64,000 bases of DNA. Source: Methylotenera_A sp040387515 (GTDB lineage: Bacteria > Pseudomonadota > Gammaproteobacteria > Burkholderiales > Methylophilaceae). The DNA is taken from the NCBI GenBank assembly GCA_040387515.1, contig JAZKDP010000007.1, positions 1 to 64,000 of the forward strand, in the 5' to 3' direction. The notes under the pieces were generated by a model. The model was not told where the DNA came from. It did not search any database and saw only the letters and a list, made by a program, of their open reading frames with translations. A program made the position numbers and the translations under genes. Positions 25,847-35,040 of this stretch are shown one piece after another; within the stretch, counting starts at the first letter, position 1; each line of letters begins with the position of its first letter.

Positions 25847-28606
25847 ATGCGTAGTTATTTTAAGAATGGTTCAAATTCACTGGCTAAGGAACAAAATTCC
25901 GCCGCTAATGGATTAAGGCCGCAGTTTAAACGTAAGTTATTGGCATCTGCTGTCAGTTTTGCAATTGGCGCAAGTATTTTGGTGCCGAATTTTGCTTTTG
26001 CTGAAACCAGCGTAGCTGACCTACAAGCAGAAAACGAGAAACTTAAACAAGAGATTGAAGCGCTTAAGAAAGGCTTAAAACCGCAAGCGGATAATGCTCA
26101 ATCAGCGCCTGAGCAAGCTTCTTCAGATTCCGAAGAAACGGCTACTACGGCATCTTCAGCCAATAAAACGAAAGAAGCAGAAGACGAAAGAGTGACGCAA
26201 AACTTATTGGATTCTGTTGTAGTCACTTCGCGTAATCGTGAAGAGATAGCACAAGACGTGCCATTGCCAGTTACGGTGATTGGTGGCAAACGTTTAGATA
26301 GAGATAACACGGTAACCGTGAATGAATTGGTCAAGTTTGTACCAAACTTAGGCGTGTTCGGTAGTAACCCGCGTCAAACCAGTATTTCGATTCGTGGTAT
26401 CGGTAAAAATAGTGCAAATGACACCTTAGAGCCTGGTGTTGGCGTTATTGTGGATGGTGTGGTGAGTTCTTATGTAGGGCAATCATGGAACGATTTTAAC
26501 GACCTTGACCGTATTGAAGTATTGCGTGGCCCACAAGGTACTTTGCTGGGTAAAAATACCACTTTGGGTGCTATTAATATATCCACAAAATTACCTAGCT
26601 TTACGCCTAGCTATAATTTTGAAGCACGCGTAGGTGAGTATGACCAAATGATTGGTAAGGTTTCTGCCACTGGTCCTTTGGTTGATGGCTTGTTGGCTTA
26701 TCGTGGCTCATTATTTTTAAATAAACAAAATGGTGTGTTTGATAACGTTTGGCAATCAAACGGACCTTCAAGTAGCGAAACCTGGAATGAAACTAACCGT
26801 ATCGGCGGCCGTTTACAATTCTTATATACACCAAGCGACGATGTGACTGCGCGCGTAATTGTAGATAGAACGCAAACGGTAGAAAACGGTAATAAATCAA
26901 TATTGATAAGTGACCCAGCGACTTTTTCCGACGGCACACCTAGGACGACTACATTTTCTACAAGGTTAGCACGTAGTTATTTTAATAATGGCGACGGCAC
27001 ATCATATCGACCACAGCTCGGTAACAATAACAATATCGAGGACTCTCAAGCACGCCCACAAAGAACCGATCAAGGCGGTATTTCTGCACAAGTTAATTGG
27101 AATTTAAATGATGAATATACGTTAAGTTCCATTACTGCTTATCGTGGTCAAGAATTCGATATTAAAAATGGTGGTGCTACGCGTTTTGATATCGGTAATG
27201 GTGGGCAGCAACTCAGTAATACACAGTTCTCTCAAGAGGTTCGCTTAAGCTTTGCGGGTAACAAAACTTTTGATTATCAAGTGGGTTTGTTCTATTTAAA
27301 TGCAGAAGTGTTTAGTGATGATCCTTCTTATTTTGGTGCAGATGCAGGTGCATTTAATGCGAGCAATGCACAATATTCGGCATTGTCTGATCCAAAGTAT
27401 CGTGGTTTGTTACGCGACTCTCAAGATGGTGTTTATCGTTCTTATGTATTGAATCCTAAAACACAAAGCTTTGCTGGTTTTGGGCAAGTTAACTGGCATT
27501 TGACCGATGAAGCAACCCTTACCTTGGGTTTGCGTAATACCTATGAGTATAAAACTGGCCGCAATAAACGTGAGGTAGACCGCTTAGGCAAAGCAATTAC
27601 CAATGCAACAGGTTCGGATAACTCTAAGGCGGCTAATTATGGATTAAATTTAGCTGATGCAGCAGACTCGGCAGCTTGGAGTGCAGCAAAATCCTTATAC
27701 CGTCAGGCAATCGGCACAAATAATGCGGGCAATAATGGAATCTATGATTGGCGCGGTGGCGATAGCATTAAAGATAATTCGATTGGTTGGTTAATCAATC
27801 CAAGTTATAAGTTAAATGACCATACCTTGCTCTATGGTTCTGTTGCAAGCGGTGAAAAATCAGGTGCGGTTGAATTTAACTCAGATGCTGCTAGTGCAGA
27901 TTATGGCAGACCATTAAATGTGGACCCAGAAAAAGCGTTAGATTTCGAGTTAGGCTTTAAATCGTTATTGGCAGATGGCCGTTTATTATTTAACGCCAAC
28001 TTGTACTACACACAAGTTAAGGATTATCAAGGCAACGTAACTGTGCCAGATCCAACCAACGCAGCCCCTAATGCTACACGTGGTTTCTTGGGTAACATTC
28101 CAGAAGTTCGCGCTCGCGGTATCGAGTTTGAAACTGCGTTTGCAGCAACGCCAAACCTACGCCTTAACTTTGGTGGTGCTTACAACGATTCCTATTATCA
28201 AGACTTTCAAAGTGTGACTACAGATGTTGCCAATCCAGTATTAGTGGACTTTTCTGGCAAGCGGTTACATGGTGCACCTAAAGTTAGCTTGAGCTACGGC
28301 GCGGATTATAACTACTTCTTTGGTGCTGGATATCGTGCGCATTTCTTCGTTAACAATGCTTTCCGCTCAGGTACGTATTTGAGTGCTAACCAAGCAGCAA
28401 GTACTTACCAAGACAGTTACACATTAACAGATGGCGGTATTGGGGTTGGTAGCGCGAACGACAAGTACGAATTTACGCTTATCGCACGCAATATATTTGA
28501 TAAAGACTACCGAACAGGCGCTGGTAGTTATAGCTCATCTGGCGCTATCAGTGAACAGCAAGGTTATGGGCGTACGTTTGGCTTAGCTTTCCGTGCCAAA
28601 CTTTAG
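25847..28606 (+). CDS. TonB-dependent receptor with N-terminal coiled coil
   Basis: A 919-residue outer-membrane receptor. The ATG at 25847 has AAGGGGA upstream. An in-frame ATG at 25778 overlaps the promoter and is rejected. The N-terminus is long (signal cleavage near FAFAET) and followed by a heptad-rich stretch (VADLQAENEKLKQEIEALK) and an acidic Ser/Ala linker before the TonB box (LLDSVVVTSRNRE) and plug (LDRIEVLRGPQGTLLGKNTT). The barrel ends in FRAKL. Its N-terminal architecture matches the receptor at 11849. A GlcG/HbpS gene follows. Ligand unknown. Confidence 0.92.
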   Translation: MRSYFKNGSNSLAKEQNSAANGLRPQFKRKLLASAVSFAIGASILVPNFAFAETSVADLQAENEKLKQEIEALKKGLKPQADNAQSAPEQASSDSEETATTASSANKTKEAEDERVTQNLLDSVVVTSRNREEIAQDVPLPVTVIGGKRLDRDNTVTVNELVKFVPNLGVFGSNPRQTSISIRGIGKNSANDTLEPGVGVIVDGVVSSYVGQSWNDFNDLDRIEVLRGPQGTLLGKNTTLGAINISTKLPSFTPSYNFEARVGEYDQMIGKVSATGPLVDGLLAYRGSLFLNKQNGVFDNVWQSNGPSSSETWNETNRIGGRLQFLYTPSDDVTARVIVDRTQTVENGNKSILISDPATFSDGTPRTTTFSTRLARSYFNNGDGTSYRPQLGNNNNIEDSQARPQRTDQGGISAQVNWNLNDEYTLSSITAYRGQEFDIKNGGATRFDIGNGGQQLSNTQFSQEVRLSFAGNKTFDYQVGLFYLNAEVFSDDPSYFGADAGAFNASNAQYSALSDPKYRGLLRDSQDGVYRSYVLNPKTQSFAGFGQVNWHLTDEATLTLGLRNTYEYKTGRNKREVDRLGKAITNATGSDNSKAANYGLNLADAADSAAWSAAKSLYRQAIGTNNAGNNGIYDWRGGDSIKDNSIGWLINPSYKLNDHTLLYGSVASGEKSGAVEFNSDAASADYGRPLNVDPEKALDFELGFKSLLADGRLLFNANLYYTQVKDYQGNVTVPDPTNAAPNATRGFLGNIPEVRARGIEFETAFAATPNLRLNFGGAYNDSYYQDFQSVTTDVANPVLVDFSGKRLHGAPKVSLSYGADYNYFFGAGYRAHFFVNNAFRSGTYLSANQAASTYQDSYTLTDGGIGVGSANDKYEFTLIARNIFDKDYRTGAGSYSSSGAISEQQGYGRTFGLAFRAKL

Positions 28607-28657
28607 AAAATATTAGCGATATTAGTTAAGTAAATTTCAATAGTTTTTAAAACAACA

Positions 28658-28699
28658 ATGCAGAGTCACTTGGTCTTTTAGACAGGTGGCTTTCTGCAT
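28658..28699 (+). other. Intercistronic hairpin between the receptor and the GlcG-like gene
   Basis: ATGCAGA and TCTGCAT close an extended imperfect stem of about 42 bases. No T run follows, so it is more likely an mRNA processing/stability element or leaky attenuator than a full terminator. Confidence 0.5.
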
Positions 28700-28733
28700 G
28701 TTAGCCATTAATACAACATTAAAAAGGATGAAT

Positions 28734-29273
28734 ATGCATTACATAAAAGCGTTAACTTTATTGAGCTTGTGCGGCTTTGCTACTTTAGGATTTGCAGCAG
28801 ACGTTACTGAAGCAGCACCTGTTAAAGCAGAAACGCCAGCCGCCAATACAACGCGAGTACCAGCTGCAAAAGGGCCATCCCTTGAACTGGCAATAGAAGC
28901 AGCCCGCGTAGCGATTGAAACTTGCGCGGCAGACGGCGGGCAAAAAATCGGGGCAAGCGTGGTGGACTCAGCAGGTGTGCTCAAAGTGCTATTGGCGGCA
29001 GATGGCACTTCACCGCGTGGCGTGTCTTCCAGCACCAATAAAGCAGTCACCGCTTTGCATTTTAAAAAAAGCACCAGTGCTTTGACTGAACAAATTAAAA
29101 CCGATAAAGCGCTGGCTGACACTATTGCTGCAACAGCGACTTTTAATGCCCGCCCTGGTGGAATTTTGATTCAAGTTGGCAACGAAATTATTGGTGCTAT
29201 TGGTGTGGGTGGCGGTAAAACGGATGAGCCTTGTGCGTTAGCTGGGTTAAATAAAATTCAAAGCAGGCTTTAA
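28734..29273 (+). CDS. Exported GlcG/HbpS-family protein
   Basis: A 179-residue exported protein. The ATG at 28734 has AAAGGA at a good distance; earlier in-frame starts are less likely because the signal peptide (ALTLLSLCGFATLGFAAD) begins here. The mature domain is the GlcG/HbpS/PduO-C fold: SLELAIEAARVAIETC at its start and GAIGVGGGKTDEPCALAGL at its end. Relatives bind haem or corrinoids outside the cytoplasm. Following a receptor gene, it may bind the imported ligand or a breakdown product. A predicted paired Cys (about 58 and 168) could form a disulfide. Confidence 0.82.
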   Translation: MHYIKALTLLSLCGFATLGFAADVTEAAPVKAETPAANTTRVPAAKGPSLELAIEAARVAIETCAADGGQKIGASVVDSAGVLKVLLAADGTSPRGVSSSTNKAVTALHFKKSTSALTEQIKTDKALADTIAATATFNARPGGILIQVGNEIIGAIGVGGGKTDEPCALAGLNKIQSRL

Positions 29274-29279
29274 ATCAGC

Positions 29280-31454
29280 ATGCAGAGAGTGGTTTATCGC
29301 AATTGGCTGAACGTGCTGTTTTTGGCGGTGCTGAGCTATGTTCCAGCGGCATGGTCGGCATCGCATCAAGCCAGCACGCCACAAGTGCAGGCGGAATTGG
29401 TTTCATCGACTAAACAAGTGGTGGCAGGTGAAACATTTAACTTAGGTATTCACCTAAAAATCATTCCGCATTGGCATACCTATTGGCGGAATCCTGGTGA
29501 TTCAGGCATTGTCACTACGATTGATTGGCAGTTCTCTAAACCGTCACAAGTCAGTGATATTTTATGGCCGATTCCCAGCCGCTTCAAACTTGGTCCTATC
29601 GTTAATTATGGTTATGAGAATGCAGTGACTTTGCCAGTTAAGGTGAAAATTGCATCCGATGCAAAACTTGGTGAAGATTTTAAGGCCACAGCAATTGTCG
29701 ATTGGTTAGTGTGTAAAGAGGAGTGCATACCACAGCAGGTCACGTTAACTCTCAAGTTGCCAGTAGTTGCTTCTGCAAATATTGCTAAAGATGTCCGTGG
29801 GCAAACTTTAATAGACAAATCTTTAGCAAAACAACCGCAAGAAATACCCTCTGAAGCTAATCTTAAACAAGTTAATCTAGAGAAGACAAATGATGGAATG
29901 GCGTTACATATCCCTCACTCAAGTCTGAGTAGTGAAGAAATTCAAGATATCTGGTTTTATCCCTATAACTGGGGAAAAATCGCACAGAGTATTGACCAGA
30001 CCAAAACGATCAATGCTGACGGCATCACGCTTGCACTTAAACATGGCGATGCGCCTCTAAATCCTAATGAGTCATTAGAGGGTGTGTTAGTCGTGAAGGA
30101 AAAACGCGGAGATACGTTGACCGAACGTGGCTACTTCATTCTCCCAAAATTAGTAGTGCCGCAATCACTCCGCGGCAATTCAACTTCAGATATTAAGCTA
30201 GTTTCTCAAGCCCCTGATTTAGGCTTTGTAACTGCTTTATTGCTGGCATTAATCGGCGGTGTCATTCTTAATTTAATGCCGTGCGTGTTCCCAGTGTTAT
30301 CCATTAAAGCATTGTCACTTGTTAGCCATACGCAGTATTCGCAACGTGAAATATTATGGCAGGGCATCGTCTACACATTAGGCGTGCTAGCCAGTTTTTC
30401 CTTATTAGCAGGCTTGCTCATCGCACTAAAAGCAGGTGGCGCACAAATTGGCTGGGGTTTCCAGTTTCAATCACCCTTATTTGTGATTGCTGTTGCTTAT
30501 TTAATGTTTGCCGTTGGTTTAAGTTTATCTGGTGTGTTTACGATAAGCGGTTCGGTTGCTGGATTAGGTGGCACGTTAGCCGATAAACCAGGCTATGCGG
30601 GTAGCTTTTTTACTGGCGTATTAGCCACGATTGTTGCCACGCCATGCACTGCACCTTTTATGGCGGCGGCCCTTGGTTATGCCCTCACTCAGCCTGCTTT
30701 AAAACTTATCCTGATTTTTCTTAGTTTAGGTTTTGGTCTGGCGCTGCCGTATCTGTTATTAACTGCTTGGCCTGCATTGCATCGCAAGTTACCCCGACCT
30801 GGGCTTTGGATGGAGCGCACTAAACAGGTATTTGCTTTCCCGATGTATTTAGCGGCGGTGTGGTTGGTCTGGGTACTTGCACAGCAAAGCGGAGCAAATG
30901 GCGTGGCAATCGCATTAGGTGGCATGGTGCTTATTGCGTTTGCCGCATGGTTATATGACAGCACGCAATATGTGAGTTTCAAAGCACGAGCTTCTGCAAA
31001 CGTAGGTGTAGCGGCGTTGCTGATTAGCACATTGTTTATCAGTTATACCTATCTGGATAGTGTCCCAGTTGAAAGCACTAGATCTGCAGTCAAATCTAGT
31101 GTTAACAATCATTGGGAAGCATATTCCCCAGAGCGGTTGGAACAATTGCTGGCTGAAGGAAAACCTGTTTTCCTCAACTTTACTGCAGCTTGGTGCATCA
31201 GTTGCCTAGTGAATGAGCGCGTGGCGTTAAGTCAGCCAAAGGTGATTGCAGCGTTTAAGAAAAACAGTGTGACTTACCTGAAAGGTGATTGGACTAATAA
31301 GGATGCACAGATTACCGATGTATTGACAACATTTGGGCGAAGTGGTGTGCCGCTCTATGTGTTTTACCCAGCGGGCAGGGGTGTTAAGCCTATTGAATTG
31401 CCGCAAATTCTTACACCGTCGATTGTGTTGAATACGATTCCATCGTCACATTAA
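29280..31454 (+). CDS. ScsB/DsbD-type thiol:disulfide reductase
   Basis: A 724-residue membrane reductase. It has a signal segment, an N-terminal periplasmic domain of the ScsB type (IIPHWHTYWRNPGDSG), eight membrane helices with the two redox cysteines (LMPCVFPVLSIKALSL and VATPCTAPFMAAALG), and a C-terminal thioredoxin domain with CISC (FTAAWCISCLVNE). It carries electrons from cytoplasmic thioredoxin to periplasmic proteins, often linked to copper resistance. It starts 6 bases after the GlcG-like gene and is followed by a redoxin. The two form a periplasmic redox unit within the receptor operon. Confidence 0.92.
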   Translation: MQRVVYRNWLNVLFLAVLSYVPAAWSASHQASTPQVQAELVSSTKQVVAGETFNLGIHLKIIPHWHTYWRNPGDSGIVTTIDWQFSKPSQVSDILWPIPSRFKLGPIVNYGYENAVTLPVKVKIASDAKLGEDFKATAIVDWLVCKEECIPQQVTLTLKLPVVASANIAKDVRGQTLIDKSLAKQPQEIPSEANLKQVNLEKTNDGMALHIPHSSLSSEEIQDIWFYPYNWGKIAQSIDQTKTINADGITLALKHGDAPLNPNESLEGVLVVKEKRGDTLTERGYFILPKLVVPQSLRGNSTSDIKLVSQAPDLGFVTALLLALIGGVILNLMPCVFPVLSIKALSLVSHTQYSQREILWQGIVYTLGVLASFSLLAGLLIALKAGGAQIGWGFQFQSPLFVIAVAYLMFAVGLSLSGVFTISGSVAGLGGTLADKPGYAGSFFTGVLATIVATPCTAPFMAAALGYALTQPALKLILIFLSLGFGLALPYLLLTAWPALHRKLPRPGLWMERTKQVFAFPMYLAAVWLVWVLAQQSGANGVAIALGGMVLIAFAAWLYDSTQYVSFKARASANVGVAALLISTLFISYTYLDSVPVESTRSAVKSSVNNHWEAYSPERLEQLLAEGKPVFLNFTAAWCISCLVNERVALSQPKVIAAFKKNSVTYLKGDWTNKDAQITDVLTTFGRSGVPLYVFYPAGRGVKPIELPQILTPSIVLNTIPSSH

Positions 31455-31490
31455 TTTTAATAACCATTTTTTAATCCAAAGGAGTTTTTT

Positions 31491-32111
31491 ATGCAATTGA
31501 AACAATTAATAGCGACTAGCTTAGTCACCGCTGCATTTTCGTTCATCAGCACTAGTGTGTTTGCAGACCCAGTTGTAGACCAACCAGCACCAGCTTTTAC
31601 TGGTACGACTGCGGTTGGTGGGAAGTTAAGTTTGGATTCGTTACGTGGCAAAACAGTGGTGTTGGAATGGACAAACAATGAATGCCCATTTGTTAAAAAA
31701 CATTATGAGAGTGGCAATATCCCACAACTACAAAAAGATGCTGCAAGTAAAGACATCAGTTGGGTGCAAATCATTTCATCAGCACCAGGAAAGCAAGGCC
31801 ATGTAGATGGCGCAACAGCATTGAAACTAAACGAAACGCGCGGGGCTAAACCAGCTTATGTTGTGTTAGATGAAGATGGAAAGATCGGCAAACTATATGG
31901 TGCCCAAACTACCCCACATATTTATGTGATCGATGCAAAAGGTGTTTTGGTTTACAAGGGCGGAATCGACAATATTCCTACCGCTAAAAAAGAAGACCTT
32001 GCAAAAGCCAATAATTATGTAAGAGAAACATGGGTTGCTTTAGCTGTCGGTAAAAAAGTACCACATCCAAGCACCAAGCCCTATGGTTGCTCGATCAAGT
32101 ATCCTACTTAA
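31491..32111 (+). CDS. Exported redoxin (AhpC/TSA-thioredoxin-like) protein
   Basis: A 206-residue exported protein. The signal peptide ends SVFADP, and the thioredoxin-like fold is shown by WTNNECPFVKKHYESG and TTPHIYVIDAKGVLVYKGG. The peroxidatic-type cysteine is single (NECPF), and a further Cys sits in the C-terminal YGCSIKY. AGGAG precedes the ATG. It is probably reduced by the DsbD-like protein encoded just upstream. Related proteins are usually found with metal-stress and periplasmic redox genes. Confidence 0.85.
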   Translation: MQLKQLIATSLVTAAFSFISTSVFADPVVDQPAPAFTGTTAVGGKLSLDSLRGKTVVLEWTNNECPFVKKHYESGNIPQLQKDAASKDISWVQIISSAPGKQGHVDGATALKLNETRGAKPAYVVLDEDGKIGKLYGAQTTPHIYVIDAKGVLVYKGGIDNIPTAKKEDLAKANNYVRETWVALAVGKKVPHPSTKPYGCSIKYPT

Positions 32112-32141
32112 TTCAAATTGATCACAACCAATAGTTAAGAT

Positions 32142-32173
32142 CCGCACGTGGGGCTTTGCGCCTCATTGTGCGG
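32142..32173 (+). other. GC-rich hairpin before the RcnR-like gene
   Basis: CCGCAC/GTGCGG with an inner TGGGGC/GCGCCTCA-type stem, about 27 bases before the repressor start. The T run is short, so it could be a weak terminator. Its G/C tracts also make it a candidate autoregulatory operator. Confidence 0.4.
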
Positions 32174-32199
32174 GTTTGGCAAATTTACAGGTATTACAT

Positions 32200-32496
32200 A
32201 TGTCACACATCACTGAAAATAAAAAGAAATTGTCCGCACGTATCAGTCGCATAAAAGGGCAAATAGAAGCGATCGAAAAGTCATTACACGTGGGTGTGGA
32301 ATGCACACATTTTTTACACCAGATTGCATCGGTACGTGGCGCGATTGACGGCTTAATGTCAGAAGCACTAGAAGGGCATATTCGTGAGCATTTAGGCCAC
32401 CATCACTTATCGCATCATGGCCATACGCATGATGAGTCGACTCATCAGAATGACTTGGAAGAAGTCATCAATGTGTTAAAAACCTACCTCAAATAA
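32200..32496 (+). CDS. RcnR/FrmR-family metal-sensing repressor with His-rich insertion
   Basis: A 98-residue all-helical CsoR/RcnR-family repressor. The ATG at 32200 is chosen because it restores the family N-terminus MSHITENKKKL. The RcnR metal ligand set is complete: His3, Cys35, His60 and His64 (VECTH, EGHIREHL). FrmR proteins instead have Pro2 and Glu64. An extra His-rich run (about residues 65-80) that E. coli RcnR lacks precedes the last helix. Such repressors bind G/C tracts flanked by AT inverted repeats, as seen at 433, 32655, 37790 and 14926. It lies just upstream of a sigma-54-controlled receptor gene. Confidence 0.88.
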   Translation: MSHITENKKKLSARISRIKGQIEAIEKSLHVGVECTHFLHQIASVRGAIDGLMSEALEGHIREHLGHHHLSHHGHTHDESTHQNDLEEVINVLKTYLK

Positions 32497-32517
32497 CAGC
32501 GGTTTTTTCTTTTAGAT

Positions 32518-32563
32518 TGTTGCCAATGCAACAGTTGATGCTAAGTTTGGTGCACGCGCAACA
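32518..32563 (+). promoter_or_regulatory. Paired activator (UAS) sites upstream of the 32727 receptor
   Basis: TGTTGCCAATGCAACA (32518-32533, a perfect palindrome and exact consensus) and TGGTGCACGCGCAACA (32548-32563) start 30 bp apart and end 63 bp before the -24 GG at 32627. Confidence 0.75.
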
Positions 32564-32624
32564 TATTTACTGTTATTTATCTCTATTTAAAAATTTAACT
32601 GACTGATAAATATCACTATTTTAG

Positions 32625-32642
32625 TTGGTATGGTTTCTGCTA
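32625..32642 (+). promoter_or_regulatory. Sigma-54 promoter of the 32727 receptor
   Basis: TTGGTATGGTTTCTGCTA has GG at 32627-32628 and GC at 32639-32640, 10 bases apart. The start would be near 32652, and the leader about 75 bases. Confidence 0.7.
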
Positions 32643-32654
32643 TGTGTTAGGCAT

Positions 32655-32671
32655 ATAGGGTACCCACCTAT
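32655..32671 (+). promoter_or_regulatory. Start-site dyad ATAGG-N7-CCTAT
   Basis: ATAGGGTACCCACCTAT differs from the copy at 433 by one base and sits at the same 15-base distance from the -12 GC. It is a candidate operator for the RcnR-like repressor encoded 160 bp upstream. Confidence 0.55.
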
Positions 32672-32726
32672 TATTTTTCTCAAAAAATCATAGGGGTAAT
32701 CAATAACTAAAATTAGAGGAAACCAC

Positions 32727-34814
32727 ATGTTGTTTAAACAGTATCGATGGCCAATTCTGGCCACCGTCTTTGGAATATTCGCCAATTATCCAGTGCAAGC
32801 TGAGGAGCAAAATGAACTCCCTGCGATTGAAGTGCGCTCTGAAGTGCATGCATTGATTGGTGTGGCTGATTCTGCTTCTGATGGCAAGGTTACAGCAAAG
32901 CAAATCGAACATCGTCCATTTTTGCGTCCCAGTGAAGTAATGGAAACGGTGCCAGGATTAATAGTGACGCAGCACTCGGGTGACGGAAAAGCCAATCAGT
33001 ATTTTCTACGCGGGTTTAACTTAGACCACGGCAGCGATTTTGCAACCTATGTCAATGGTATGCCAATCAATATGGTGAGCCATGCGCATGGCCAAGGCTA
33101 TATGGATTTGAATTTTCTGATACCGGAGTTGATTGGTGGCTTACGCTACCAAAAAGGGACTTATGCGGCTGAGGATGGGGATTTTAGTACGACGGGTTCA
33201 GCCCGTATTGAATACAAAAGGTCGCTCAATGCGCCTTTTGTGGACGTTTCTGTTGGTGAATACCAATTTAAACGTGCTTTAGTAGCAGGCAGTGAAGAGT
33301 GGAATGGATTGCAATGGCTTGGCGCTTTAGAGCTAGCTGGATATGACGGGCCATGGGATCAGCCAGAAAATTTGAATAAGATTAATGGATTGGTCAATGT
33401 TTCGTCTGGTACACCAAGCAACGGTTTTTCAATTTCAGCGATGGCTTATCGTAGCCACTGGGTAGCCAGCGAACATGTGCCAAAGCGTGCCATAGATGAA
33501 GGTGAGATTGGGCGTTATGGCACGCTGTTACCGAATGATGGTGGTGAAACGCACCGTGTCAGTTTGTCTGGCGAGTGGAATCAAACTGATGATTTATCTG
33601 CATGGCGTGCAAATGCATGGGTAATTGACTATGGCTTGAACTTATTCAGTAGCCCATCCGGTTTTATTAATGGGCCGCAAGGTGACCAACATGAACAGGC
33701 GGACCATAGAACGATTCTAGGTGGTCAATTAGAAAAGCGTTGGTTTCTGGGTGAAGATTGGCTGAATAGTGAGCTTAGTCTTGGCACGCAGCTCAGGCAT
33801 GATCGCATCAGCACGCTGGGCTTATACGATACAGTGAATCGGGACAGAACTAATACCGTACGGCAAGACCATGTTGACCAAACTGCCAGCGCTTTATATA
33901 CAGAAGTTAAAACACCTTGGTTTTCTTGGTTAAGAAGTACAGTTGGGCTGCGTTATGACTACATGGATGTTGATGTAAGCGCAGAAGAGGGTGCATTTAA
34001 CCAAAATAATGGTGGCAAAACTTCTTCTCAGCAGCTTAGCCCTAAACTTGGATTAGCAATCGCGCCTTGGAAATCATTAGAGTTTTATGCTAACTGGGGA
34101 CGTGGGTTTCATAGTAATGACAGCAGGGGTGCAGTTATTTCACAAAATGTGGTCGATGGCAGCGCAGCCGATCGTGTGCCTTTGATCGCGAAATCAACTG
34201 GCAGTGAACTTGGCTTACGCGCAGCGCCATTATCAGGTTGGCATACTAGTATTGCTTTGTGGCAGGTGAAGTCATCTTCTGAACTAGTATTTGTTGGCGA
34301 TGAGGGTGTTACTGAACCGCGTGGTAGTTCACAACGCTACGGCATTGAATGGACCAATCACTTAACGGTCTCAGACTGGGTATTTTTGGATGCAGATGTG
34401 GCCCTATCCAAAGCACGCTTTGATCAATCAGAAAATGGTGGAAAGCACATTCCGAATGCGGTGCCTCTCACTGCTTCATTAGCTGCCAATTTCGATAATG
34501 GTAATCAATGGTCGGGTGGAGTGCGCGTTCGCTACATCGGTGCCTATGCATTAGAAGAAACTGGCAAAGAAAAATCCTCTTCATTCACCACTGCAAACGC
34601 CAAAGTTGAATATAAAATCAATCCACAGTGGCAAGCATCTTTAAGCGTGCTCAATCTATTTAATCGTAAAGCCAATGATATTGAATATTACGGCGGCGCG
34701 TGTACGAAATTAGATGGCCCAGGTTGCGGTGGTGGTGAGGGCATTGATGGACGTTTGATTCATCCGCTTGAGCCACGCTCTCTCAGAGTTGGACTACGCT
34801 ATACCTTTAATTAA
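32727..34814 (+). CDS. TonB-dependent receptor
   Basis: A 695-residue outer-membrane receptor: signal peptide to about VQAEEQ, TonB box near LPAIEVRSE, a plug with the family-specific segment NLDHGSDFATYVNGMPINMVSHAHGQ, and a barrel ending LRYTFN. This His-containing plug type is widespread in proteobacteria and its ligands are mostly unknown; metal complexes are a plausible guess given the RcnR-like neighbour. AGAGGA precedes the ATG. It carries a Cys pair late in the barrel (GGACTKLDGPGCGGG), likely in an extracellular loop. Two hairpins after the stop end the transcript. Confidence 0.92.
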   Translation: MLFKQYRWPILATVFGIFANYPVQAEEQNELPAIEVRSEVHALIGVADSASDGKVTAKQIEHRPFLRPSEVMETVPGLIVTQHSGDGKANQYFLRGFNLDHGSDFATYVNGMPINMVSHAHGQGYMDLNFLIPELIGGLRYQKGTYAAEDGDFSTTGSARIEYKRSLNAPFVDVSVGEYQFKRALVAGSEEWNGLQWLGALELAGYDGPWDQPENLNKINGLVNVSSGTPSNGFSISAMAYRSHWVASEHVPKRAIDEGEIGRYGTLLPNDGGETHRVSLSGEWNQTDDLSAWRANAWVIDYGLNLFSSPSGFINGPQGDQHEQADHRTILGGQLEKRWFLGEDWLNSELSLGTQLRHDRISTLGLYDTVNRDRTNTVRQDHVDQTASALYTEVKTPWFSWLRSTVGLRYDYMDVDVSAEEGAFNQNNGGKTSSQQLSPKLGLAIAPWKSLEFYANWGRGFHSNDSRGAVISQNVVDGSAADRVPLIAKSTGSELGLRAAPLSGWHTSIALWQVKSSSELVFVGDEGVTEPRGSSQRYGIEWTNHLTVSDWVFLDADVALSKARFDQSENGGKHIPNAVPLTASLAANFDNGNQWSGGVRVRYIGAYALEETGKEKSSSFTTANAKVEYKINPQWQASLSVLNLFNRKANDIEYYGGACTKLDGPGCGGGEGIDGRLIHPLEPRSLRVGLRYTFN

Positions 34815-34822
34815 CCTAACAT

Positions 34823-34911
34823 AAAGCCAATCTTATTTTAGATTGGCTTTCTACAAACAGGGGTGTTTTGAATCTGCTGGATAAACAGCAGTTTAAAACA
34901 CCTCTTTTTTT
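34823..34911 (+). terminator. Tandem hairpins ending the 32727 receptor transcript
   Basis: The first hairpin is AAAGCCAATCT/AGATTGGCTTT (34823-34850). The second is a long stem, GGTGTTTT...CTGCTG/CAGCAG...AAAACACC (34862-34903), followed by a run of seven Ts to 34911. Confidence 0.9.
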
Positions 34912-35005
34912 ATGTCTGAATGTTTTATTAAAAATATAACATTTAAAATCAATTGCTTATGGATTTATTAGTGGGCTATTTAAACAATTTTAGTATTGAA
35001 AATTA

Positions 35006-35024
35006 TTGGCATGCGCTTTGCGAT
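35006..35024 (+). promoter_or_regulatory. Sigma-54 promoter of the rhodanese/SMP-30 operon
   Basis: TTGGCATGCGCTTTGCGAT is a near-consensus sigma-54 site (GG 35008-35009, GC 35020-35021). It is the only one of the eight for which I could not find a clear pair of TGTTKC-N4-GMAACA sites upstream. Confidence 0.85.
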
Positions 35025-35040
35025 GCATTTAGAGAGTACC

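Noticed and set aside
32200..32496. Calling the repressor FrmR (formaldehyde sensor)
   Set aside because: The Pro2 and Glu64 typical of FrmR are replaced by Ser-His and His64, matching RcnR instead.
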